This document shows, one piece after another, positions 18,201 through 27,150 of a DNA stretch of 33,624 nt. Origin of the DNA: Chara braunii (lineage: Eukaryota; Streptophyta; Charophyceae; Charales; Characeae). Position numbers and translations under genes: made by a program. Under the pieces are notes generated by a model. It did no database searches. It was not told the origin of the DNA and saw only the letters and a list, made by a program, of their open reading frames with translations. Positions within the stretch are counted from its first letter, which is position 1, and the number at the start of each line of letters is the position of its first letter. The stretch covers positions 150,231 through 183,854 of the forward strand of contig BFEA01000298.1 in the NCBI GenBank assembly GCA_003427395.1, in the 5' to 3' direction.

Positions 18201-19115
18201 NNNNNNNNNNNNNNNNNNNNNNNNNNNNNNNNNNNNNNNNNNNNNNNNNNNNNNNNNNNNNNNNNNNNNNNNNNNNNNNNNNNNNNNNNNNNNNNNNNNN
18301 NNNNNNNNNNNNNNNNNNNNNNNNNNNNNNNNNNNNNNNNNNNNNNNNNNNNNNNNNNNNNNNNNNNNNNNNNNNNNNNNNNNNNNNNNNNNNNNNNNNN
18401 NNNNNNNNNNNNNNNNNNNNNNNNNNNNNNNNNNNNNNNNNNNNNNNNNNNNNNNNNNNNNNNNNNNNNNNNNNNNNNNNNNNNNNNNNNNNNNNNNNNN
18501 NNNNNNNNNNNNNNNNNNNNNNNNNNNNNNNNNNNNNNNNNNNNNNNNNNNNNNNNNNNNNNNNNNNNNNNNNNNNNNNNNNNNNNNNNNNNNNNNNNNN
18601 NNNNNNNNNNNNNNNNNNNNNNNNNNNNNNNNNNNNNNNNNNNNNNNNNNNNNNNNNNNNNNNNNNNNNNNNNNNNNNNNNNNNNNNNNNNNNNNNNNNN
18701 NNNNNNNNNNNNNNNNNNNNNNNNNNNNNNNNNNNNNNNNNNNNNNNNNNNNNNNNNNNNNNNNNNNNNNNNNNNNNNNNNNNNNNNNNNNNNNNNNNNN
18801 NNNNNNNNNNNNNNNNNNNNNNNNNNNNNNNNNNNNNNNNNNNNNNNNNNNNNNNNNNNNNNNNNNNNNNNNNNNNNNNNNNNNNNNNNNNNNNNNNNNN
18901 NNNNNNNNNNNNNNNNNNNNNNNNNNNNNNNNNNNNNNNNNNNNNNNNNNNNNNNNNNNNNNNNNNNNNNNNNNNNNNNNNNNNNNNNNNNNNNNNNNNN
19001 NNNNNNNNNNNNNNNNNNNNNNNNNNNNNNNNNNNNNNNNNNNNNNNNNNNNNNNNNNNNNNNNNNNNNNNNNNNNNNNNNNNNNNNNNNNNNNNNNNNN
19101 NNNNNNNNNNNNNNN
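18201..19115. other. Assembly gap (915 N)
   Basis: All bases unknown. It is bounded by GT repeats on the left and GA repeats on the right. Open frames spanning it are meaningless. Confidence 1.

Positions 19116-19200
<85 letters not shown>
19116..19200. repeat. (GA)n microsatellite at gap edge
   Basis: GA units with two GATAGA interruptions. Confidence 0.95.
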
Positions 19201-19203
<3 letters not shown>

Positions 19204-19224
19204 CACTTCAGGACTCCTCATGTG

Positions 19225-20072
19225 GCTCGAAACACCTAATGACCACAAAGATATGATGACTATGGAGTCATGGACACTTGCTGCGTATAGACATGTCATG
19301 ACTGTAGAGAAACTGCGGCTATAGTCTATAGGAGCCTGTGACTATATGAGCATTACGGCTCTACCCTATAACCCATGTTGCGTGTACAAACATGGTGGCC
19401 ATAGCATAGAAACACCTGTGACTGCTGAGATTGTAGCTATGCCCTATAGACACCAGCTGACTGTAGAAACATGGCAGCCACAGCCTGTTGACCCCTGTGA
19501 CTGTAGGAACATAGCAGCTATACCTTAGACACCTGTGGACTTTACAAGCATGGTGGCTATGGCCTATAGAAGCTTGTGCCTTTAGAGACACATCGTAGCT
19601 ATGGCCTATAGACACCTGTTGGCTGTAGCAACATGGCGTCTATAGCCTATAGACTGCTGTTGATTGTAGAAACACGGCCGCCATAGCTTTAGACTCCACC
19701 TATAGACGCCTGTTGGCTGTAGCAACCGGAGAAACATGGTGGCCACAGCCTATAAACGCCTGTGACTATTGAGACAGATGGTGGGTATGGCCTGCTGGCA
19801 TCTGTTGACTATAGATAGTATAGGAACATGGCAGCTCAAGTCTGTCGACTCAGAAGCATGGCTGCTATAGCTTATGGACACGTGTTGACTGTAGGGACAT
19901 GTGGTTATAGGCTATAGACTCGTAGTATAGAGTATAGACACCTGTTTACTGTAGAGACATTGTGGCTATTGCAGATAGACACCTGCGGCTGTACAGACAG
20001 TGCAGCTATTGCTAATTGACAACCGTGACTATACAAAACGTTGCAGCTATACAGCCTATAGACGCCTGTTGA
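19225..20072. repeat. Degenerate minisatellite, about 45-55-bp unit
   Basis: Many imperfect copies of a unit built from ACATGGTGGCTATAGCC, TATAGACACCTG and TTGACTGTAGAAAC. It ends next to candidate exon 2, and its last units supply CTGTTGACT, which could serve as branch-point sequence. Confidence 0.9.
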
Positions 20073-20105
20073 CTAGAGGTTGTTGGGCTTGTGGAAATGT
20101 GGCAG

Positions 20106-20223
20106 GCATACAAGAGAAATGCAGCACTTCAGCGCTCGCTGAGCGAAGGTGAAGCGTCTATTCAGAGCTTCCGGCCTCTTGTGGAAGACTTGCAATCCAC
20201 GGTTCCGAAACTCAGGGAACAAG
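20106..20223 (+). CDS. Candidate exon 2 of the coiled-coil-like gene
   Basis: The frame from GTGGCAG|GCATAC (phase 0) to GGGAACAAG|GTGAGT (phase 1; strong donor at 20224) is open. It encodes a helical peptide (AYKRNAALQRSLSEGEASIQ, then SFRPLVEDLQSTVPKLREQ) with regular hydrophobic spacing. An alternative start at CTAG|20077 (phase 1) would add about ten residues containing VGLVEMWQ. The chosen acceptor has a G/T-rich, not strongly pyrimidine, tract, so the 5' edge is less sure than the donor. An antisense frame is also open here but lacks splice signals and its composition is less plausible. No family recognised. Confidence 0.5.
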
Positions 20224-20732
20224 GTGAGTTTATCTACCGATGCTTTCACTTTGGACCTCCCCTCCTCTAGAATCCTCCTCCTACTGCTTCTCCTATACCA
20301 AGATTTAATCACACATCTTTCTCCTCCTTTCTTTTTCTTTTTCTTTTTTAAAATTTTAATCCTTTATTTTAGAGTCTTTAGACTATATTAAATACTTCTC
20401 TTCTTCTTTCTCCTCCTTTCTTCTACTGCAAAGCTAGCCAATTCTTCTGCAACTCATTTGCCCTTTGCACTTTTAAACCTCGAGCTTTACCCACAACTTC
20501 GGAGTTAGAAGCTTTGACGCGTACAAGAGTCAATGAGAGCGTACTCAAACAAGGACTTTTCTGGATGTGTCTGACCAAAATTATGGTCGACGGTGGGTGT
20601 ATCTGACTGCAATTACGTCCAGAGCTGAGTAGAAAAAGGTCCTAGTCTGAGTATACCCTGAAAGTGGAGTCAGCAAAGAAAGTGGCCATCACTAGAACAT
20701 ATGTTTGGTGACCATCCCTCCCTTCATTACAT

Positions 20733-20734
<2 letters not shown>

Positions 20735-20803
<69 letters not shown>
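20735..20803. repeat. Poly(T) tract, 69 bases
   Basis: Unbroken T run; length subject to sequencing error. Confidence 0.95.
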
Positions 20804-21129
20804 CGACCAATTGGACCTAAGTTATTCGTCCTATGCTTCTTTAATACCGGGAAAGCTTGAACTCTAAGGCTGTGGTAATTATTGCTTTGACGGTCAACCG
20901 GTGATGGTAATGATTGGTTTGGTGTCAACCATACATGCAAGCGCACCTCGTCCGGGCAGTTGCCGACATGCGGCGCACGCGCCCAACCGATCCCGTGCGG
21001 CGCACGACATGTGCGGCGAGCGACCCGTCACCCCCCTCCAAAAAAAAAGAAGAAGGCCGGGGGTCCAAACGGTGCGTTCGAGACCCCCCGCCAAAATTAT
21101 AAGTGGGATGAAAAAAACAATTTGCAGGA
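20804..21129. other. Unassigned GC-rich stretch
   Basis: Repeated GCGGCGCACG(C/A) and GTGCGGC words at 20970-21020, with a related patch at 21600-21645 (GCACGGAACTCCGCACGAAT). No gene seen. Confidence 0.4.
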
Positions 21130-21555
21130 GTGCTGCCTCACCTTGCTCCTCCTTCCCTTCCTCCTCCTCCATGTCTCCTCCTCCCTTCTCCTTTTCGTCC
21201 TCCTCCTACCCTCCATGTCTCCTCCTCGTGTTCGTCCTCCTGCTGCCCTTCCTCATCCTCCTTGTCTCCTCCTCCTCGTACTTCGCCATCTTCCATGCCT
21301 CCTTGTCTCCTTACCTTCCTCCTGCCCTTCCCTCTCCGTCCATGTCTCCTCCTCCTCCCACTCGTCCCCCTCCCGCCCTTCCTCTTTCCCTCCGTCCATC
21401 TCTTCTCCTCCCCCATATCTGCTCCTCCTCCTCGTCGTCGTCCTCGCTATTCTCGTCTTTCTCCTCGGCCACATCCTCCTCCTCCTCTCCATGTCCCCCT
21501 CTACTCGCCATATCCCCAGCTTCCTGTCATACGCCCCCCCACATTCCCCCTCCCA
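21130..21555. repeat. Polypyrimidine tract
   Basis: Almost only C and T, built on CTCCTCCT and CCATGTCTCCTCCTCC words (the latter at least four times). The Ser/Pro/Leu-rich frames across it are low-complexity translations. Confidence 0.85.
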
Positions 21556-22194
21556 AAAAAAAATAATAATAATAATAATAAAAAACCTGCACGATTCCGC
21601 ACAGGCACCCCCCGCACGGAACTCCGCACGAATGTGCGGCTCGTGCGGTTGCAAGTATGGTGTCAACAACAGTGTCCTGTTGATTGACCCCCCCCCTCCT
21701 CAAAAACAAGATAGTATGCTGTTGATTCTGGTGGTGCAAGTGCCTCCCTTTTTTTTTTTTTTTTTTTTTGATAAGATGGTAAGTTGGTAACCCCCGACGT
21801 TATTTTATCACCCAGATCAAGTGGCATGAGTGAAATCTCTCTCATTGGACCCCATTTTTGCTAAACTACCACTACGTCCGAGCCTCTTTTTGCCAAGGGG
21901 GAATAGAACTGCGCGCCACGCTTTGCCGAAGCACCAGGGCAACCTTTTCTTTTGTTGTTTTGGCTGGCGCCCCAGCCATTAGTTTGGTCCGGTGGCGCCT
22001 GGCCTCTGAAGAGTGCGGTATAGCTTATATTTTTGTTTCGAGTTTGCCTGTGAAAGGTAGTGGTGGTTTAATGGGACCCCTTTTGTAATTAATTAGTGGA
22101 AGCTGCCCACCGAAAATATGAGGAATCTCGCTTCAAAAAAAAATATATCACAAAGCCAGGCGATGTGGCAGGTGTATAGCTTCCACAAATACCC
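21556..22194. other. Unassigned sequence
   Basis: It includes an (AAT)n stretch at 21562-21583 and a 21-T run at 21749-21769. A minus-oriented CCATTAAACCACCACTAC at about 22061-22078 weakly recalls the family-2 element end. No gene seen. Confidence 0.35.
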
Positions 22195-22400
22195 TCCGAT
22201 GCCATGGTCAGTACCCCTTGGACTCCAACACCCCCTCCACTCCAACACCCTCCACCACCCCCTCCGCTCCACCACCCCCTCCACTCCAACTCCCCTCCAT
22301 TCCAGCTCCCCTCCATTTCAACTCCCCTCCAGCACCCCTCCACACACCACTCCGACATCCTGCCAACCCCCCTCACATCCCTCTAATGCTCGTCCAACAC
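22195..22400. repeat. C-rich imperfect tandem repeat
   Basis: CCCCCTCCACTCCAACACC-like words repeat at about 15-bp spacing. Confidence 0.75.
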
Positions 22401-22415
22401 CCCTTCACAATTCAG

Positions 22416-22634
22416 AAACATTCGGAGTCGGTATCCGCAATAAAGAATCATCTTGAAGCCATAAGTGCAACAAATAGATGGAACTACAACAAACCGCACA
22501 GCTATATTAATGAGCACATGGAAAAAGAAATATCATTCTTCGATCCAGAGCCCATCGCTCTCTGGAGCGATTTGAGCCCCCCTGTCAAGAGGAGGGGCAG
22601 AAGTGCTGGTAGGAACCACTTGAGCAGAGGGTAA
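22416..22634 (+). CDS. Possible terminal exon or retroelement fragment, unknown
   Basis: After a good acceptor-like sequence (ACCCCTTCACAATTCAG) a 72-codon frame runs to TAA at 22632-22634. It begins KHSESVSAIKNHLEAIS and includes HMEKEISFFDPEPIALWSDL and a basic end (PPVKRRGRSAGR). Composition is protein-like. The acceptor phase (0) does not match the phase-1 donor at 20224, so it does not fit the gene proposed here. The same frame is also open upstream through the C-rich repeat. The antisense strand is open too. Unrecognised. Confidence 0.28.
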   Translation, partial: KHSESVSAIKNHLEAISATNRWNYNKPHSYINEHMEKEISFFDPEPIALWSDLSPPVKRRGRSAGRNHLSRG

Positions 22635-22639
22635 CCATC

Positions 22640-23212
22640 CTGCTGACTGTTACCCTTTGCATATGCCCACACTTTGACTTCTACGGCAACAACGGCTGAA
22701 AAATGCAGGGTGCTTCTGCAGAAAAAAATTGTGTTCGCGGTCTTTACCGACTGCTCATGTACTAATCCTACCCCAAAACAATGAACAGGCCAAATCACAG
22801 TCCATCAAAAGTAAACTAACAAACAGGCAAAGGGAGAAAGTAAGGTAGAACCTCTCGCCGAGAAGAAGCAACTCACAGATCAAAGAGAGTATGTTGTGCT
22901 AAACACGCATTCCCCGAAATATCCCGATCGACTACCCAATTGGTCTGAGCCTTAGTTGTGTATTATCTAGGGAAATTTCGGCAGAATCGATTTGCCGCGA
23001 CGGGAAATAGAATAATAATTGAAGTCCAGTTTCAAGTTGATGCAGGGCACATTGCAACTGTGGCAAAGTAACAGTGATGAGCCAGCCTCCCCCTCCCTGG
23101 TTTTCTTTGCTTGCCGGTGATAAGCAACCAGACCAGGTTGTGTGTGTGTAAAAAAAAAATAGCAAAAAAAAAGTGATGTGTCAGTGTGTGTGCAGAACTG
23201 CGAGGCGAGTGT
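22640..23212. other. Unassigned sequence
   Basis: Overlapping minus-strand frames at 22932-23307 lack motifs. No RNA gene seen. Confidence 0.35.
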
Positions 23213-23349
23213 CCACGGCCGAATGCTACCTTCTTCACCCGAATACAACGTACGGTCATTATGGCTGTATTTAGACGGAAAGACACCCCAAATACCGCTA
23301 TAATCACCGTACGTTGTATTCGGGTGAAGAAGGTAGCATTCGGCCGTGG
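23213..23349. mobile_element. Hairpin MITE-like element, family 1 (copy c, near-perfect palindrome)
   Basis: A 137-bp foldback centred at 23281. The outer about 40 bp of each arm pair almost perfectly: CCACGGCCGAATGCTACC, TTCTTCACCCGAATACAACG and TACGGT against the inverse. The inner arms (CATTATGGCTGTATTT) have three mismatches. Arms about 60 bp, loop about 17 nt. The palindrome extends beyond the family core (CTACCTTCTTC...) by GCCGAATG-type sequence, so either the element is longer here or it landed in a palindrome. Confidence 0.85.
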
Positions 23350-23353
23350 CTAC

Positions 23354-23740
23354 TCAACAGCCAAAGGTCGACCGCCCCCTTACAAGGAGTGAGAGTCCTC
23401 CAAGGCATTGGCCTTGGCCTTACGTTGTTTAACGAGCCCCCTTGGATCTGGCCTCAGCTCTGTTGTTGATCCTCACTGCTGTGCACTCTACCGCCTATGT
23501 CAGAAGTCCGGCTGCTAGCCAAGTGTTGCAACTCAACATAGCAAGCTGAGTATGTACGGCCAATGTTAGAAGTCCGAATCCTAGCCAAGTGTCGTAACTC
23601 AACACCCAAAGATCGATCACCCCCTTACAAGGAGGAGTGAGAGTCCTCCAGGGCATGGGCCGCAGACAGGTCGTTTAACGAGCCCCCATGGATCTGGCCT
23701 CATCAGCTCTGTTGTTGATCCTCACTGCTGAGCGCTAGCC
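23354..23740. repeat. Direct duplication, about 244-bp offset, with nested 65-bp repeat
   Basis: The segment CCCCCTTACAAGGAG ... GAGAGTCCTCCA.GGCAT ... CTGTTGTTGATCCTCACTGC occurs at about 23354-23482 and 23598-23738. Between the copies a block (TT.GAAGTCCG, CTAGCCAAGTGT) is itself repeated at about 23501 and 23566. Confidence 0.85.
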
Positions 23741-23773
23741 CAGAAACTATTATTTGCGGCAGCAGCAGATGGC

Positions 23774-24180
23774 ACTACCTTACCTCTTCCCTTCACCCCC
23801 CAGCACACCATTTCCACCTTTAGTTCCCCTGCCTGGGTCGGGATACAGGACGTTGCCACTGGTCACAGAACAGGTGCAAAGAAGATTATAAAGCCCCCTT
23901 GTGGCTGTCTGCAGAGTCCCTAGAGTTTGGAGTCAAGCTCACGATCTCGCTGCACGACCAAGTAACCTTGCAGTGGTAGATGGAACTGCTCAACCCTCCC
24001 TTCACCCGCAGACCATGAACTGCCTTACCCTCCCTTCACCAGCATACCCCCATTTCTCCCTATTCCTCCCCTTCCCCNCCCCCCCACCTTGCTTGGGTTA
24101 CAGGACGTTGCGACTGGTCCCATGACAGGAGCAGAGAAAGACTATACGGCCCCCCTGTGGCTCTCTGCGGTGGCCCAAGA
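23774..24180. repeat. Second direct duplication, about 250-bp offset
   Basis: CCCTTCACC..CAGCA, GGGTTACAGGACGTTGC(C/G)ACT, GGTC.CA and CCCCC(T)TGTGGCT.TCTGC occur at about 23788-23915 and 24027-24165. Single N at 24077 inside a C-rich run. Confidence 0.8.
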
Positions 24181-24894
24181 GATCCAAAAGTGGAGCTTAG
24201 AAGCCCCAAGAGCTACGAAGAAGTAACTGAGTCGCCATTAGCATACAGCTACCCATAGAATCGGCGACGGAATCGTCCAGGCGGCAGCTTTATGCAAGAA
24301 CTGACAGCATTTTGATGAGTCACCACCGTCTGCTTCTGCCTTCTTCTTCTTCAGGGAGGAACACCCATATCCTTGTCAATTTTCTCACGCGAAGCGACCC
24401 TCAAACGTTGTTGTCATTCACCCTCACGCCACTCATGGCTAATTAGATGGCTCTCAAGGGGGAGAAGATGTCGTGATTGGGATCAATTTCTGAAAAGTCA
24501 AACAAAAGGACACAGGAACAACTGAACAAACAAGAAGGGCGAAACTGAAATCACAAGAAAGCAATCTTCGCAGGGGTCCCCTGTATAAGCCTTAGGAGTA
24601 GTGGTAGGTAGGTACTAGGTAGTGAAGGTGAATTGAAAGCATTTAAAGATGATGAACGATTTGAGAGAAGAATATAGTGTAGTTTGAATTTAAAAAAAAA
24701 AAAAAAAAAAATCACCACAAAGAGTGACAAAGTTTGAAACCACACAATTACCAGCTGGCCTACTGTTGAAATACAGACCCAATTTGGGATCCAGATGCAA
24801 GCAGATGCACAGAATAAATTTCAATAAAATCAATTCTGAACTACCTGCGGCCGGTCAGTTCAATGATGATAGCTCAAGACCGTATCCCTTTTTA
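24181..24894. other. Unassigned sequence
   Basis: No gene seen; a 20-A tract lies at 24691-24710. Confidence 0.35.
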
Positions 24895-25103
24895 CTACCG
24901 GTCATTTGGCCGTATCTATCTAGACTAAATGTCGCCAAAAGCACAGCTGTAATGACATGGCGTTTCATTTGGTTGAAGGCGGTAGTAATAGAAATGGTCC
25001 GTCCTGTTTGTGCGCAGTGAGCCCGGCAAGCAGGTCGTCCACTCCACCTCCTCGCAAAGGTCCCTCCCTCTGCTTTATCTTCTTGCCTATCAACAGAGTC
25101 CTG
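24895..25103 (-). repeat. Inverted copy of last-exon end plus hairpin element (left arm)
   Basis: The reverse complement of 25731-25957. It contains a family-1-like hairpin (24895-24985, CTACC ... GGTAG) and an antisense copy of 139 nt of the last exon through its stop. Against the exon I count about seven substitutions over that part, five of which change an amino acid and two of which do not, while the frame stays open. This is a duplicated fragment and not a separate gene. Confidence 0.85.
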
Positions 25104-25272
25104 TGCAGACTATTTGCAAATATGGTACGCTGGCTGCTGCAAAACTGTGGGTTCTTGGAAATGGTGCAGAGTTGCAACTATCAACAGAGTCCTGTGCAGA
25201 CTATTTGCAAATATGGTACGCTGGCTGGTGCTGCAAAACTGTGGGTTCTTGGAAATGGTGCAGAGTTGCAAG
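25088..25272. repeat. 91-bp tandem duplication
   Basis: Two copies of a unit from TATCAACAGAGTCCTGTGCA to GCAGAGTTGCAAC (25088 and 25179); the second has a 3-nt insertion (CTGGTG). Confidence 0.9.
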
Positions 25273-25666
25273 CAACTCTAGTCTGTGTGTTTCTGCTCCC
25301 AGAGGAGTTGATTGATATTGGGCATCTCTCGAAATGTGGAAAATGAGAATGAACTTCCCGCCAGAACATGGCCAGATGCACCGGCCACTTTTGTCTTTTT
25401 CACATTGTGAGAGTGGTGTGGCGAGGCCCATTGCGCGAAACAGTGACACTGGAAAAGGTTCTCGTCGCCAAAAGAATACTGCTTTTATTTTTCTAGGAAT
25501 TTTAAATTCTGGTTATTTTCAGTGAAAGCAAAATCACAATTCAAAAAATGGTGGATATTTTCAGTGGATAGTCTGGAGATCTTCAGTGCATAATGTGGAT
25601 ATCTTCAACCCATAACTTGTTTTTTTTCTTTCTTTTTTGGTTTGTCTTTTTCTTGGGTGATTGTAG

Positions 25667-25869
25667 GTGCCAGGACCTTGTCTGCAATGCGTACGAAGCT
25701 GAGGGAATTGCAGGCATATCAGGATACAGCCAGGACTCTGTTGATAGGCAAGAAGATAAAGCAGAGGGAGGGACCTTTGCTAGGAGGTGGAGTGGACGAC
25801 CTGCTTGCCGGGCTCACTGCACACAAACATGACGGGCCATTTCGATTACTACCGTCTTCAATCAAATGA
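25667..25869 (+). CDS. Candidate terminal exon of the coiled-coil-like gene
   Basis: Preceded by a T-rich tract and GATTGTAG|GT, with acceptor phase 1 matching the donor at 20224. The frame gives ARTLSAMRTKLRELQAYQDT, then ARTLLIGKKIKQREGP, a Gly-rich turn, VDDLLAGLTAHKHDGPF and RLLPSSIK before TGA. The first half continues a coiled-coil pattern from exon 2; the second half is a short amphipathic helix and tail. The last six codons and the stop (25849-25869) lie inside a hairpin element, so the C-terminus is element-derived. No AATAAA is obvious downstream. Unrecognised; a structural complex subunit is a guess. Confidence 0.52.
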
Positions 25870-25957
25870 AACACCATGTCATTACAGCAGTGCTTTTGAC
25901 ACATTTAGTCTAGATACGGCCAAATGACCGGGCGTTCTATCTGGGTGAAGATGGTAG
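25731..25957 (+). repeat. Right arm of the 1.06-kb inverted repeat
   Basis: Inverse of 24895-25103, about 94-95% identical over the exon part. The arms are about 630 bp apart, so a transcript through both could fold into a hairpin of about 210 bp. Confidence 0.85.
25849..25957. mobile_element. Hairpin element, family 1-like (copy d)
   Basis: Starts CTACCGTCTTCA and ends TGGGTGAAGATGGTAG. The inner arms ATGTCATTACAGC and GCCAAATGACCGG follow the family order but are more diverged than copies a and c. Confidence 0.6.
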
Positions 25958-26105
25958 GGAATCAAGGGCTCAGCTTCCCCCCACTGAAATTACGGTGAGC
26001 TGGTATGCTGGTAGTTGAATTGCAGACGCCCTGTGGAAGGCGACCGAGGAGTCAAGAATTCAATCCCAACCCAACACCTATCCCTCTCTCCTTGTTCTTT
26101 CTTCC

Positions 26106-26108
<3 letters not shown>

Positions 26109-26171
<63 letters not shown>

Positions 26172-26172
26172 N

Positions 26173-26237
<65 letters not shown>
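26109..26237. repeat. (CT)n microsatellite with assembly join
   Basis: Long CT run with a single N at 26172. Confidence 0.95.
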
Positions 26238-26239
<2 letters not shown>

Positions 26240-26797
26240 CGCAACGATAGTTTTTTTGGAGGTTGCACTGGGAACCAGTGCTTCTAGTATCGAATCTGAG
26301 CCGTGGATTTTGTCAGAAATATTTGATGTTTCTTGGTTTCTGTGCTTGACGCTCTCGACTGTTTATGTTAATTGTGGTCGCTTTTCGTCAGTAGTTTAGT
26401 CCCTATTTATTATTCAATCTCATAAATATCTACGTATCGTGTTTCTCCTCGATTTATGTGCTGTTGTATCTATTTTTGTGGAAGTGCAAGAGATGCTTGA
26501 AAGAGAAGATGAAGAAAAGTAATGTGCCAACTGAATTGAATCGATCACACAAGGAAATTGTTTCTTTCTTTTTCACTCCATGTTGCTGAAGCTGAAGCAA
26601 ACATCTGTAGTGTTTTTTTTTTGGAATCTGTACATTTTAACAATTCAGTGGTTCTCCTCCCCCCCCCCTTTCATTCTTCTCCCCGCTCCCCCCTCCCACG
26701 CCCCCCAATCGTACTGAGTCTGTAGTCTGTCCCTTCCAATCGCTTCAGGAGGAACCTAGCTGATGACTGGAATCCGCTGACAGGTGGGAGACAGTCT
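26238..26797. other. Unassigned sequence
   Basis: AT-rich then C-rich DNA; no gene or RNA seen. Confidence 0.4.
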
Positions 26798-26905
26798 ACT
26801 ACTGAGGATAGATCGGGCAGGCATGGGTGCCTTTGGGGGGGGAGGAGTGTACTACTGAGGATAGATCAAGCAGGCATGGGTGTCTTTGGGGGAGGAGGAG
26901 CCTAG
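26798..26905. repeat. 53-bp tandem duplication
   Basis: ACTACTGAGGATAGATC...GCAGGCATGGGTG(C/T)CTTTGGGGG occurs at 26798 and 26851. Confidence 0.85.
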
Positions 26906-27010
26906 CTGTTGACCGGGGTCTGGAGGAGGGCTGTCTATTCATTGGCGACAGATTAAGGGCGCATAGGGTTGCCCCTCCGCCGCGTCGAGGCGGGGTGCCT
27001 CCAGGGGGGG

Positions 27011-27018
27011 TATATAAA
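27011..27018 (+). promoter_or_regulatory. TATA-box candidate
   Basis: TATATAAA follows a GC-rich block (CGCCGCGTCGAGGCGGGGTG) and is followed at 27076 by an ATG in AACATGAG context (peptide MSSSKKKGQPYPCG, 24 codons to TGA 27150). The spacing would suit a short 5' leader. No convincing gene body follows; a retroposon-internal promoter is another option. Confidence 0.3.
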
Positions 27019-27150
27019 CCAGTACAAAAAACTGTTCTTGGGGGGCATCAGTCGGGTTGCTTATCACCGGCAAACATGAGTTCGAGCAAGAAAAAAGGTC
27101 AGCCATACCCTTGCGGTCCTGGTCGTCTATCAAATGGGGGACTGCTATGA

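Larger units (their letters stand above)
15681..20105 (+). other. Inferred intron 1
   Basis: Runs from GTGAGT to GTGGCAG. It contains a 25-T run, an RT fragment, two minisatellites and the assembly gap, so a further exon could be hidden in the missing bases. This is an inference from phase match (0 to 0) and not proven. Confidence 0.35.
20224..25666 (+). other. Inferred intron 2
   Basis: Runs from GTGAGT to a textbook 3' end: a 40-nt T-rich tract then GATTGTAG|GT. Donor and acceptor are both phase 1, so the frame continues. It carries a poly(T) tract, polypyrimidine DNA, duplications, family-1 hairpins and an inverted copy of the downstream exon end. Confidence 0.35.

Noticed and set aside
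18095-19324. Open frames of about 400 codons over the gap
   Set aside because: Consist of unknown bases and microsatellite translation.
20901-21790. Several long plus and minus frames
   Set aside because: Low-complexity translations of the polypyrimidine tract, open in many registers at once.
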